From Methylobacterium sp. NMS14P (GTDB lineage Bacteria > Pseudomonadota > Alphaproteobacteria > Rhizobiales > Beijerinckiaceae): 64,000 nucleotides of DNA. Shown here piece by piece: positions 1-7,614 of the stretch. The notes under the pieces were generated by a model. It did not search any database, was not told the DNA's origin, and was given only the letters and a program-made list of their open reading frames with translations. The translations under genes and the position numbers were made by a program. The stretch lies in the NCBI RefSeq assembly GCF_028583545.1, contig NZ_CP087106.1, forward strand, positions 2,176,501 through 2,240,500, given 5' to 3'. How positions within the stretch are numbered: the first letter of the stretch is position 1; every line of letters starts with the position of its first letter.

Positions 1-572
1 GCATGGCCCAGGAGATCCCGCGGGTGCTCCGGCCGGCCGCGCTTCTCGAGATAGGCCGGGGCCGCCGCGGTGGCGAAGCGCTGCCGCCGGGGGCCGATCG
101 GCACGGCGATCATGTCCTGCTCCAGCCGCTCGTCGTAGCGGATGCCGGCGTCGCAGCCGGCCGCCAGCACGTCCACGAACCCGTCCTCGACCACCACCTC
201 CAGGCGGATCTCCGGGTAGGCCGCCAGGAAGGGCGGCACGAGCGCCGGCAGGACCAGCCGGGCGGCGCTGAGCGGCACGTTGAGCCGGAGCGTGCCGGCC
301 GGCCGGTCGCGGAACCCGTTCACCACGTCGAGGGCGGCATCCACCTCCGCGAGCGCCGGGCCGAGCCGCTCCAGCAGGCGGGTTCCGGCCTCGGTCGGCG
401 CGACGCTGCGGGTGGTGCGGTTCAGGAGGCGCACCCCCAGGCCAGCCTCCAGCCGGCGCACCGCCTCGCTGAGGCCGGACGCGCTCCCGCCGCTCGCCCG
501 GGCGCCTTCCCGAAACCCGCCGGCCCGCGCCACGGTCACGAAGGCGGTGAGATCTGCGAGATCGGTGGGCAT
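1..572 (-). CDS. LysR family transcriptional regulator (3' part outside window)
   Basis: The leftward frame starts at the ATG at 570-572 and is still open at base 1, so only about 190 N-terminal residues are visible. The first ~60 residues form a LysR winged helix-turn-helix (starting MPTDLADLTAFVTVARAGGF, with the family pattern LEAGLGVRLLNRTTR near residues 42-56), followed by the start of the substrate-binding domain. It diverges from the aldo/keto reductase gene, the usual layout for a LysR protein controlling its neighbour. The family is clear; the effector is unknown. Confidence 0.9.
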   Translation of the reverse strand, partial: MPTDLADLTAFVTVARAGGFREGARASGGSASGLSEAVRRLEAGLGVRLLNRTTRSVAPTEAGTRLLERLGPALAEVDAALDVVNGFRDRPAGTLRLNVPLSAARLVLPALVPPFLAAYPEIRLEVVVEDGFVDVLAAGCDAGIRYDERLEQDMIAVPIGPRRQRFATAAAPAYLEKRGRPEHPRDLLGH

Positions 573-664
573 TGTTCGGGATCTCGCACGGGTCGTGCCG
601 ATCGTCACGGCTTATCGGCGCAATCGGTGCTGTCTACATCCGGGGCGCCAACAGGAGATACGTC
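573..664. promoter_or_regulatory. Divergent intergenic region, lysR / aldo-keto reductase
   Basis: These 92 bases separate two divergent start codons and should hold both promoters and the LysR site. A Shine-Dalgarno AGGAGA at 653-658 sits 6 nt before the ATG at 665. No -10/-35 pair or T-N11-A LysR box stood out. Confidence 0.5.
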
Positions 665-1546
665 ATGACCGACATCACCGCCGACATCGCGCAGGCCGGG
701 ACCTTCCCCCTCGGCGACCGGAACGTGAAGCGGCTCGGCTACGGCGCCATGCAGCTCGCCGGGCCCGGCGTGTTCGGGCCGCCCAAGGACCGTGCGGCCG
801 CGGTCGCGGTGCTGCGCGCGGCCGTGGCGGCGGGCGTCGACCACATCGACACCAGCGACTTCTACGGGCCGCACGTCACCAACCAGATCATCGGCGAGGC
901 GCTGCACCCCTACCCGGACGGGCTCGTGATCGTCACCAAGGTCGGCGCCAAGCGCGGGGCCGACGCCTCGTGGAACCCGGCCTTCTCGGCCGAGGACCTC
1001 ACCCAGGCGGTCCACGACAACCTGCGCAACCTCGGCGTCGACGTCCTCGACGTGGTCAACCTGCGCCTGATGTTCGACGTCCACGGCCCCGCGGAAGGGT
1101 CGATCGAGGCGCCGCTGACGGTGCTGGCGGAGCTGCAGCGCCAGGGGCTGATCCGCCGGATCGGCCTGAGCAACGCCACGCCGCGGCAGGTCGCGGACGG
1201 GCGGCGGATCACCGACATCGTCTGTGTGCAGAACCAGTACAATCTCGCCCACCGGGGCGACGACGCCTTCATCGACGATCTGGCGGCGGCCGGGATCGCC
1301 TACGTGCCGTTCTTCCCGCTGGGCGGGTTCAGCCCGCTGCAGTCGGACACCCTGTCGGAGGCGGCGGCCGGGCTCGGCGCGACGCCCATGCAGGTGGCGC
1401 TCGCGTGGCTGCTGCGCCGGTCGCCCAACATCCTGCTGATCCCGGGGACGTCGTCCCTCGGCCACCTGCGCGAGAACCTCGCGGCGGCGGAGCTTCGCCT
1501 GCCGGACGACGCCATGGCGGCCCTTGATCGGATCGGGGCGGCGTGA
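665..1546 (+). CDS. Aldo/keto reductase family oxidoreductase
   Basis: This 293-residue protein is probably a cytoplasmic NADPH-dependent aldo/keto reductase acting on a carbonyl substrate that cannot be named. The TIM-barrel landmarks are present: the HIDTSDFYGP segment carrying the catalytic Asp and Tyr, a VTKVGAKRG strand with the catalytic Lys, GLSNATPRQV, VQNQYNLAHR, and a C-terminal LIPGTSSLGHLRENLAA cofactor-binding stretch. The catalytic His strand is replaced by VNLRLMFDVHG, as in some members. The ATG at 665 is chosen over upstream frame-compatible codons because of its AGGAGA ribosome site. The divergent LysR gene is the likely regulator. Confidence 0.9.
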   Translation: MTDITADIAQAGTFPLGDRNVKRLGYGAMQLAGPGVFGPPKDRAAAVAVLRAAVAAGVDHIDTSDFYGPHVTNQIIGEALHPYPDGLVIVTKVGAKRGADASWNPAFSAEDLTQAVHDNLRNLGVDVLDVVNLRLMFDVHGPAEGSIEAPLTVLAELQRQGLIRRIGLSNATPRQVADGRRITDIVCVQNQYNLAHRGDDAFIDDLAAAGIAYVPFFPLGGFSPLQSDTLSEAAAGLGATPMQVALAWLLRRSPNILLIPGTSSLGHLRENLAAAELRLPDDAMAALDRIGAA

Positions 1547-1584
1547 ACGGTTCCGTTCGGACGCTCGTTTGCGGTCTCCCTCCG

Positions 1585-1676
1585 CGTCATCACGAGCGCA
1601 GCGAAGTGACCCAGGGCAGCGCGACGACGGTCGGCGTCGCGCCGTCTGGATTGCTTCGCTCCGCTCGCAAAGACGG
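1585..1676. repeat. REP-like palindromic intergenic repeat, copy 1
   Basis: This ~92-bp unit has complementary ends: CGTCATCACGAGCGCAGCG at the left and a right end finishing CTCCGCTCGCAAAGACGG. The middle is variable. It lies just after the stop of the aldo/keto reductase and before the stop of the convergent binding-protein gene. Four more copies occur at 3087, 6862, 14718 and 44810. Confidence 0.85.
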
Positions 1677-1702
1677 CGGTGCCGAATCGATCGAGCCGAC
1701 GC

Positions 1703-2932
1703 TTACTTCGCCGTCATGCCGGCCACCATCGGGCAGCCGCCCTCGCTCATCGGGCGGAACGCCTGCTCGGCGGGGATGGTCTCCAGCACCTTGTAGAGGT
1801 CCCACTCGCCCTTCGACTCGGACGGCGCCTTGGCCTCGAACAGGTACATCGGGTGGATCTTGCGCCCGTCCGGCCGGATCGTGCCCTTGCCGAACAGCGG
1901 GTCGTCGGTCGGCATCTCCTTCATCTTGGCGACCACGGCGGCGCCGTCCTTGGCCGAGTGCAGGGCCGCCACCGCCTTCAGGTAGTGCAGCGTGCTGGCG
2001 TAGACGCCCGCCTGGTAGGAGGTCGGCTTCTTGCCGGGCATCCGCTTCTCGAAGCGCTCCGCGAAGGCGCGGGTGCCGTCGTTGAGGTCCCAGTAGAACG
2101 AGGCCGTGAAGGCGAGGCCCTGCGCCACGTCCAGGCCCAGCGAGTGGATGTCGGTGATGGCGATCAGCAGGGCGGCGAGGGTCTGGCCGCCCTGGCGGAT
2201 GCCGAACTCGTGCGCCTGCTTGATGGCGTTGGCGGCATCCAACCCGGCATCGGCGAGCCCGATCACCTGCGCGCCCGAGGCCTGGGCCTGGAGGAGGAAC
2301 GAGGAGAAGTCCGGGTTCGGGAAGGGCGTGCGCACGCCGCCGACGACCTTGCCGCCGTTCTTCTCCACCACCGCCTTGGTGTCGCGCTCCAGGGCGAGGC
2401 CGAAAGCGTAGTCGGCGGTGATGAAGTACCAGGACTTGCCGCCGCGCTTGAGGATGGCCTTGCCGGTGCCGTTGGCCAGCGCCGCGGTGTCGTAGGTCCA
2501 GTGCACGGTGTTGGGCGTGCAGGCCGGGCCGGTCAGGTCGGCGGTGCCGCCGCCCGAGTTGATGAAGGCCTTGTTCTTCTCCTTGGTGATCTGCGCGATG
2601 GCGAGCGCTACCGAGGAAGTGGGGACGTCGAACACCGCGTCGACGCCGTCGCGGTCGTACCATTGCCGGGTGATGGAGGCGCCGACATCGGGCTTGTTCT
2701 GGTGGTCGGCGGCGACAACCTCGACCTTCAGCCCGTGTTCCTCGGGCTTGAAATCCTCGACCGCCATGCGGGCGGCCACCACGGAGCCCTCGCCGGTGGA
2801 GTCGAAGTAGACGCCGGAGCGGTCGTTCAGCACGCCGATCTTCACCGGCACGAGGTCGGCCGCGAGCGCCGCGCCGGCACCGAGTGCGCACAAGCTCCCG
2901 AGCAGCGCCGCGGCGCGGTGGCGGAGCGTCAT
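1703..2932 (-). CDS. ABC transporter substrate-binding protein, branched-chain amino acid type
   Basis: This 409-residue exported protein has a signal peptide (about residues 1-24, ending GAALAAD) and then a periplasmic-binding fold of the Leu/Ile/Val receptor type (ligand-binding Peripla_BP_6). Visible landmarks are VPVKIGVLNDRSGVYFDSTG at the start of the mature domain, AADHQNKPDVGASITRQW, and a hinge-region GLADAGLDAANAIKQA. The ligand cannot be read from sequence. No permease or ATPase lies nearby, so it is an orphan receptor here. It is downstream of the beta-keto acid cleavage operon on the same strand, separated by repeat copy 2, so it may bring in that pathway's substrate (inference). 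Confidence 0.9.
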   Translation of the reverse strand: MTLRHRAAALLGSLCALGAGAALAADLVPVKIGVLNDRSGVYFDSTGEGSVVAARMAVEDFKPEEHGLKVEVVAADHQNKPDVGASITRQWYDRDGVDAVFDVPTSSVALAIAQITKEKNKAFINSGGGTADLTGPACTPNTVHWTYDTAALANGTGKAILKRGGKSWYFITADYAFGLALERDTKAVVEKNGGKVVGGVRTPFPNPDFSSFLLQAQASGAQVIGLADAGLDAANAIKQAHEFGIRQGGQTLAALLIAITDIHSLGLDVAQGLAFTASFYWDLNDGTRAFAERFEKRMPGKKPTSYQAGVYASTLHYLKAVAALHSAKDGAAVVAKMKEMPTDDPLFGKGTIRPDGRKIHPMYLFEAKAPSESKGEWDLYKVLETIPAEQAFRPMSEGGCPMVAGMTAK

Positions 2933-3086
2933 GTCTCTCTCCCTGTCGTGTCCACCCGGCGGCGTTGATCGCCGCTCGGGATGTTTCCGAAGGCAGACTA
3001 TCCGTGGCGGTCGGCTGCTGGAACGGGTGCGCGTGAGGATGCCGGCGATCCGTCAGGGGCCGCCCTTCCCGCCCGAGACGACACCG

Positions 3087-3178
3087 CCGTCTTTGCGAGC
3101 GGAGCGAAGCAATCCAGCAGCACCACGCTCGCCGAGGTCGCGCTGCCCTGGGTCGCTTCGCTGCGCTCGCGATGACGG
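3087..3178. repeat. REP-like palindromic intergenic repeat, copy 2
   Basis: Same family as copy 1 in opposite orientation: it begins CCGTCTTTGCGAGCGGAGCG and ends CTGCGCTCGCGATGACGG. It sits in the 264-bp gap between the cleavage-enzyme gene and the binding-protein gene; nothing else recognisable is in that gap. Confidence 0.85.
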
Positions 3179-3196
3179 AGGGCGGCCGCGATCGGC

Positions 3197-4099
3197 TTAT
3201 CCGCCTGCCGCCGTCCCATTACGCGGCGCCAATCCAAAAATCGCCCGCGCCTGATCGGGCGTGGCCGGCTCCCGGTCGAGATGGGCCAGCAGGCTCACGG
3301 CCTTCTCCACCAGCGCGGCGTTGCTCGGCGCCAGAGTGCCGCGGGACAGGTACAGGTTGTCCTCCAGGCCGACCCGGACATTGCCGCCCATGCCGGCGGC
3401 CACCGCGAGGATCGGGAACTCTTCCCGGCCGATGCCGAAGGCCGACCAGACCGCGTCCTCCGGCAGCCGCGCCCGCATCGCCACCAGCGCCTCGGGTGTC
3501 GCCGGGGCGCCCCACGGGATGCCGAGGCAGATCTGGAACAGCGGCGGGCGCGCCAGGTGCCCCTCGGCGATCAGGTGCCGGGCCAGCTCGATCTGGCCGA
3601 GGTCGAACACCTCGATCTCGGGCTTCACGCCCGCGTCGCGGATGTGACCCGCCATCGCCCGCAGGTGGCCGGGGGTGTTGAGGAACAGGTGCTCGCCGAA
3701 ATTCATCGTGGCGATGTCGAGGGTGCAGATCTCCGGCCGCAGCGCGCCGACGTGCCGGGTGCGGGCCTCCGGTCCCACGAAGGTGGTGCCCGGGCCGGCG
3801 ACCGCCGGGTCGGGGTCGCCCGGCACGAACCGGCCCCCTGCCCCCGTGGTCAGGTTGAGGATCACGGCGTCGTTCTTCTCGCGGATCCGCTCCACCACCT
3901 CGCGGTAATGGACGAGCGCCATGCTGGGCGCGGCGGTCGCGGGGTCGCGGACGTGGATGTGGACCACCGCGGCCCCGGCGGCGGCGGCCTCGAGCGCCGA
4001 CTCGGCGATGGCCTTCGGACTCACCGGCACGGCCGGGTTCTTCTTCGGCGTGTCGAAGGAGCCCGTGAGGGCGCAGGTGATGACGGTGGTGCTCGACAT
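3197..4099 (-). CDS. 3-keto-5-aminohexanoate cleavage-type enzyme (BKACE, DUF849)
   Basis: This 300-residue protein belongs to the BKACE family, zinc enzymes that split a beta-keto acid with acetyl-CoA to give acetoacetate and a new CoA ester. The zinc pair HIHVRD is at residues 47-52, and family segments VILNLTTGAGG, PEICTLDIATMNFG, KPEIEVFDLGQ and VRVGLEDNLYLSRG are all present. The ATG at 4099 is preferred over a GTG at 4120 because a GGGGAG ribosome site precedes it. It follows an SDR and a 3-hydroxyacyl-CoA dehydrogenase in a tight leftward operon, which fits oxidation of a beta-hydroxy acid followed by cleavage of the keto product. The substrate is not determined. Confidence 0.92.
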   Translation of the reverse strand: MSSTTVITCALTGSFDTPKKNPAVPVSPKAIAESALEAAAAGAAVVHIHVRDPATAAPSMALVHYREVVERIREKNDAVILNLTTGAGGRFVPGDPDPAVAGPGTTFVGPEARTRHVGALRPEICTLDIATMNFGEHLFLNTPGHLRAMAGHIRDAGVKPEIEVFDLGQIELARHLIAEGHLARPPLFQICLGIPWGAPATPEALVAMRARLPEDAVWSAFGIGREEFPILAVAAGMGGNVRVGLEDNLYLSRGTLAPSNAALVEKAVSLLAHLDREPATPDQARAIFGLAPRNGTAAGG

Positions 4100-4116
4100 C
4101 GGTGTGCTCCCCGGAC

Positions 4117-4875
4117 TCACATAGCCCCGCCGTCGACCGTGAGGGTCTCGCCCGTGATGTAGGCCGCGCCCGCGCCCAGGAAGAAGATCGTCTCGGCGAT
4201 GTCCTCCGGGCGGGCCATGCGGCCGAGCATGGTGCGCCCCACCGTCGAGGCCTTGCGCTCCTCCGACCAGGGCTCGGTCCAGGGCGTGGCGACCAGCCCC
4301 GGCGCCACCGCGTTCACGCGCACGTCCGGCGCCAGCGCCCGGGCGAGGCTGCGGGTCAGGTTGATCAGCCCGGCCTTGCTGGCCGAGTAGGCGACCGACG
4401 AGCCGCGCCGCCCGAGCCCGGCCACCGAGGCGGTGTTGACGATGGCGCCGCGGCTCGCCTTGAGGGTCGCGGCCGCGGCCCGGGCGCAGCGGAACGGCCC
4501 GAGCAGGTTGGTCGCCAGGATCGTGGCCCAGAAATCCTCGCTCATCGCGTCGAGATCCTCGAAGGCGATGGGCGTGGTCGTGCCCGAAGTCCCGGCATTG
4601 TTGACGAGCACGTCGAGGCCGCCGAGCCGGTCGATGCCGGCCGCCACCATCGCCTCGGCCTCGCCCGCCCGCGACACGTCTCCGGGCAGCGCGATCACCG
4701 AGAGCCCCGCCTCGGCGAGCCGGGCGGCTTCCTCGGGGCCGCGGGCATCGTCGGGCAGGTGGTTCAGCGCCACGGTGGCGCCGTTGCGGGCGAAGATCGC
4801 GACCGTCGCCAGCCCGATGCCCGAGGAGGCCCCGGTGACGAGGACGCGCCGTCCGGACAGGTCCGCTCCGATCAT
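4117..4875 (-). CDS. Short-chain dehydrogenase/reductase (SDR)
   Basis: This 252-residue classical SDR has the cofactor motif TGASSGIG at residues 14-21, the NNAG motif, the catalytic serine region NTASVAG and the YSASK catalytic pair. It ends in the usual GGLTVDGG-like tail (ETLTVDGGAM). Its ATG overlaps the stop of the upstream dehydrogenase gene by four bases, showing translational coupling, and it ends just before the cleavage-enzyme gene. It probably oxidises or reduces a hydroxy/keto intermediate of the same pathway. Confidence 0.92.
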   Translation of the reverse strand: MIGADLSGRRVLVTGASSGIGLATVAIFARNGATVALNHLPDDARGPEEAARLAEAGLSVIALPGDVSRAGEAEAMVAAGIDRLGGLDVLVNNAGTSGTTTPIAFEDLDAMSEDFWATILATNLLGPFRCARAAAATLKASRGAIVNTASVAGLGRRGSSVAYSASKAGLINLTRSLARALAPDVRVNAVAPGLVATPWTEPWSEERKASTVGRTMLGRMARPEDIAETIFFLGAGAAYITGETLTVDGGAM

Positions 4876-5822
4876 GATCCCTCCATCCGGCCGATCCCGG
4901 CCATCGCCGCCTTGAGCGCCAGGAGCTTGCGGTCGCGCTCGCGGAACAGGTCCGCGGGCTCCCGCCCGCCCCAGTCGAAGTAGCCGCGCCCCGCCATCAC
5001 CCCGGTCCGGCCCTCGGCGCAGAGGGCGTCGAGGGTCTCGGAGCGGGTGCGCGGCGGCGGCGGCGCGTAGCTGCCGTTGGCCAGCGCCCGCTGCGTCAGC
5101 TCCAGGCCGGTGAAGTCGGCCTTGGCGAGGTGGCCGAGGATCGGGATGCGTAAGGAGAGGCCGTGGATGATCGCGTCGTCGATGTCCCGCGGCGCGGCGA
5201 CGCCCTCGTCGAGGAGCCGGAACACCTCGGCGCTGATCGCCTGCTGGATGCGGTTGGCGACGTAGCCGGGGATGAAGCGCTTCAGCACGATCGGGACCTG
5301 GCCCAGGCCGCGCACGAGGTCGGCCATGGCGGCGATCACCACCGGGTCGGTGCCGGGCCCCGGCACCACGTCGACGAGGTCGACGATGTAGGGCGGCGTG
5401 TACCAGTGCAGGATCAGCGCCCGCGCCTGGCGGCGCTCCGGGATCAGCGGGAAGACGTCGAGGTAGCTGGTGTTGCTGGCGAGGACCGCGTCCGCCGGGC
5501 AGAGCCGGTCGAGCTCGGAGAAGAGCGCGCGCTTGGCCTCCGGGTTCTCGGTGATCGCCTCGATCACGAGGTCGGCGCCCGACACCGCCGCGTCCAGCTC
5601 CGCCTCGACCCGGACGGCGCGGGCCAGCCGCCCCGCATCCCAGCCCTCCGGGGCGGCGCCCGCCTCCCGCAGGGTCGCGAGGGCCGAGTCCATCAGGGTC
5701 GGGATCCGCGCCCGGGTCTCGGGCTGCGTGTCGGTGATCCGCACGCCGTGGCCGGCGAGCGCCAGAACCAGGGCGATGCCGTGCCCCATCACGCCGCCGC
5801 CGACGATCGCGATCTCGCCCAT
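4872..5822 (-). CDS. 3-hydroxyacyl-CoA dehydrogenase family protein (carnitine dehydrogenase-like)
   Basis: This 316-residue protein has an N-terminal Rossmann fold with GGGVMG at residues 8-13, the strand LVIEAITENPEAKRALF, and a C-terminal dimerisation domain containing GYVANRIQQAI. This is the arrangement of 3-hydroxyacyl-CoA and L-carnitine dehydrogenases. Adjacent BKACE enzymes are known partners of carnitine dehydrogenase, cleaving dehydrocarnitine, so carnitine or a similar beta-hydroxy acid is a reasonable guess. It is the first gene of the leftward operon dehydrogenase-SDR-BKACE. Confidence 0.9.
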   Translation of the reverse strand: MGEIAIVGGGVMGHGIALVLALAGHGVRITDTQPETRARIPTLMDSALATLREAGAAPEGWDAGRLARAVRVEAELDAAVSGADLVIEAITENPEAKRALFSELDRLCPADAVLASNTSYLDVFPLIPERRQARALILHWYTPPYIVDLVDVVPGPGTDPVVIAAMADLVRGLGQVPIVLKRFIPGYVANRIQQAISAEVFRLLDEGVAAPRDIDDAIIHGLSLRIPILGHLAKADFTGLELTQRALANGSYAPPPPRTRSETLDALCAEGRTGVMAGRGYFDWGGREPADLFRERDRKLLALKAAMAGIGRMEGS

Positions 5823-5887
5823 GCCGCACGCTCCCTTCCCTGTCCCGGGCCCCTCTCGCGGGAGTCCTCGGGTCTTCCCTCCGGCCT

Positions 5888-6739
5888 TCAGCCGCCGCGC
5901 TGGTCCCGGCGCATCATGAAGGCCAGCTTCTCGAACAGGCTGACGTCCTGCTCGTTCTTGAGGAGCGCCCCGTGCAGCGGCGGGATCAGCTTGCGGCCGT
6001 CCTGCTCGCGCAGGGTCTCGGGGGCGATGTCCTCGGAGACGAGGAGCTTCAGCCAGTCGAGCAGCTCCGAGGTCGAAGGCTTCTTCTTGAGCCCCGGGAC
6101 CTCGCGCATCGCCAGGAAGGTCCGCAGCGCCTCCTCGACGAGGCGGTGCTTGATGCCCGGATAGTGGACGTCGACGATGCGCTGCAGCGTCTCGGCGTCG
6201 GGGAACTTGATGTAGTGGAAGAAGCAGCGGCGCAGGAACGCGTCCGGCAGCTCCTTCTCGTTGTTCGACGTGATGATCACGATCGGCCGGCGCACGGCCT
6301 TCACGGTCTCGCCGGTCTCGTAGACGTGGAACTCCATCCGGTCGAGCTCGGTGAGGAGGTCGTTGGGGAACTCGATGTCGGCCTTGTCGATCTCGTCGAT
6401 GAGCAGCACCGGGCGCTCGGGCGCGGTGAACGCCTCCCAGAGCTTGCCGCGCCGGATGTAGTTGCCGATCTCCGAGACCCGCGGGTCGCCGAGCTGGGAG
6501 TCGCGCAGGCGCGAGACCGCGTCGTACTCGTAGAGCCCCTGCTGCGCCTTGGTGGTCGACTTGATGTTCCAGACGATCAGCGGCGCGTTCAGCCCCTTGG
6601 CGATCTCCTCGGCCAGCACGGTCTTGCCGGTGCCGGGCTCGCCCTTCACGAGGAGCGGCCGCTCCAGGACCACGGCGGCGTTGACCGCCGCGGTGAGGTC
6701 GGGGGTCGCGACGTAGGTCTCGGTTCCGGAAAAGCGCAT
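5888..6739 (-). CDS. MoxR-family AAA+ ATPase (CoxD-like)
   Basis: This 283-residue AAA+ protein has Walker A GEPGTGKT at 33-40, Walker B VLLIDEID at 111-118, a sensor-1 ITSNNEKELPDAFLRRC block with the arginine finger, and a C-terminal lid. MoxR ATPases act as chaperones that mature metalloenzymes or complexes together with a VWA protein. Here the matching VWA gene is not adjacent but about 6.8 kb away at 13497. The ATG at 6739 is chosen because the family begins near its MRFSGTETYV; upstream in-frame residues are arginine/proline-rich and not family-like. Confidence 0.93.
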   Translation of the reverse strand: MRFSGTETYVATPDLTAAVNAAVVLERPLLVKGEPGTGKTVLAEEIAKGLNAPLIVWNIKSTTKAQQGLYEYDAVSRLRDSQLGDPRVSEIGNYIRRGKLWEAFTAPERPVLLIDEIDKADIEFPNDLLTELDRMEFHVYETGETVKAVRRPIVIITSNNEKELPDAFLRRCFFHYIKFPDAETLQRIVDVHYPGIKHRLVEEALRTFLAMREVPGLKKKPSTSELLDWLKLLVSEDIAPETLREQDGRKLIPPLHGALLKNEQDVSLFEKLAFMMRRDQRGG

Positions 6740-6861
6740 CGCGGTCTCGGAGAGGTGGGCTCGGGCCCAGGGGTAACGCGCCGCGCCGCCGCGCCGCAAG
6801 CGCCGTACCTGTCCGGCCGTCCCGTCCGGGCCCGGCCGACGCGCGCGCTGAATGGCTGACG

Positions 6862-6955
6862 CCGTCATCACGAGCGGAGCGACGTGACCCAGAGCAGCGG
6901 GACGTTCGGAGGCGTGGCGCTACCCTGGATTGCTTCGCTCCGCTCGCAAGGACGG
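6862..6955. repeat. REP-like palindromic intergenic repeat, copy 3
   Basis: Begins CCGTCATCACGAGCGGAGCG and ends CTCCGCTCGCAAGGACGG, with the left end nearly identical to copy 1. It lies upstream of the MoxR gene and right after the stop of the 213-residue membrane protein gene. Confidence 0.85.
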
Positions 6956-6972
6956 TGGCGCCGCGAGCGATC

Positions 6973-7614
6973 TCAGCCCTTCTCGTGCCAGACGCAGTTC
7001 CGGGCCAGGATCTCGAGGTTGACGTCCGACTTCTGCGGCTGCGGCAGGGTCTTGCCGTCCATGGCGAGGTCGATCTTGATCTCGACCTGACCCTTCGCCT
7101 CGGCCGTGCGGCGGGAGAAGTAGCAGTACTGCTGGTAGGGCTGGTCGGCGCTGTCCTTGAAGTTCCAGCCGGTCACGATCTGCCCGTCGAGGTAGGGCAC
7201 CTGCTTGAACACCGTGAAGGTCGTGTTCACCGTCGCCTTCGAGGCCGGGGTCGCGTCGCTGCCGAGCTGCGCCCGGGTGGGCGTCGGCGAGGCGGCGACC
7301 TTGGGCAGGCCCTCGAGCTTGAGGGTGTTGTCGGTCAGCGTGACCTCGCCCTTGGTCTTCAGGGTCACGTCCGAGAGCGCGGCCTGCATGGCGGCGGCGA
7401 TCTTCTCGGCGGCGGTGTCGAACTGGTTCAGGGTCGCCCAGCCGTAGGCCGCCGCGCCGACGCCGATGCCGGCGAGGCACGCGAAGGCGCCGAAGCCCAG
7501 CGCCCGGAACAGGAAGGCCCGGGCCGCGACGTAGCTCGAATCCGCCCGCAGGCGGGAGTTCACCTGCTGGGCGAGGGCGATGTTCTCAGGGGTCCCGCTC
7601 GCGACGTAGTTCAT
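6973..7614 (-). CDS. Membrane protein of unknown function, second gene of a two-gene module
   Basis: This 213-residue protein is not recognised. It has one predicted transmembrane helix at about residues 36-60 and then a ~150-residue extracytoplasmic domain (containing EVTLTDNTLKLEGLPKV and VPYLDGQIVTGWNF, and a single late cysteine in ARNCVWHEKG). Its ATG overlaps the stop of the upstream gene by four bases, so the two are translated as a pair and probably form one complex. Confidence 0.75.
   Translation of the reverse strand: MNYVASGTPENIALAQQVNSRLRADSSYVAARAFLFRALGFGAFACLAGIGVGAAAYGWATLNQFDTAAEKIAAAMQAALSDVTLKTKGEVTLTDNTLKLEGLPKVAASPTPTRAQLGSDATPASKATVNTTFTVFKQVPYLDGQIVTGWNFKDSADQPYQQYCYFSRRTAEAKGQVEIKIDLAMDGKTLPQPQKSDVNLEILARNCVWHEKG

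Noticed and set aside
4118..4120. GTG start for the beta-keto acid cleavage enzyme
   Set aside because: It would add seven residues unlike the family, while the ATG at 4099 has a GGGGAG site at proper spacing.
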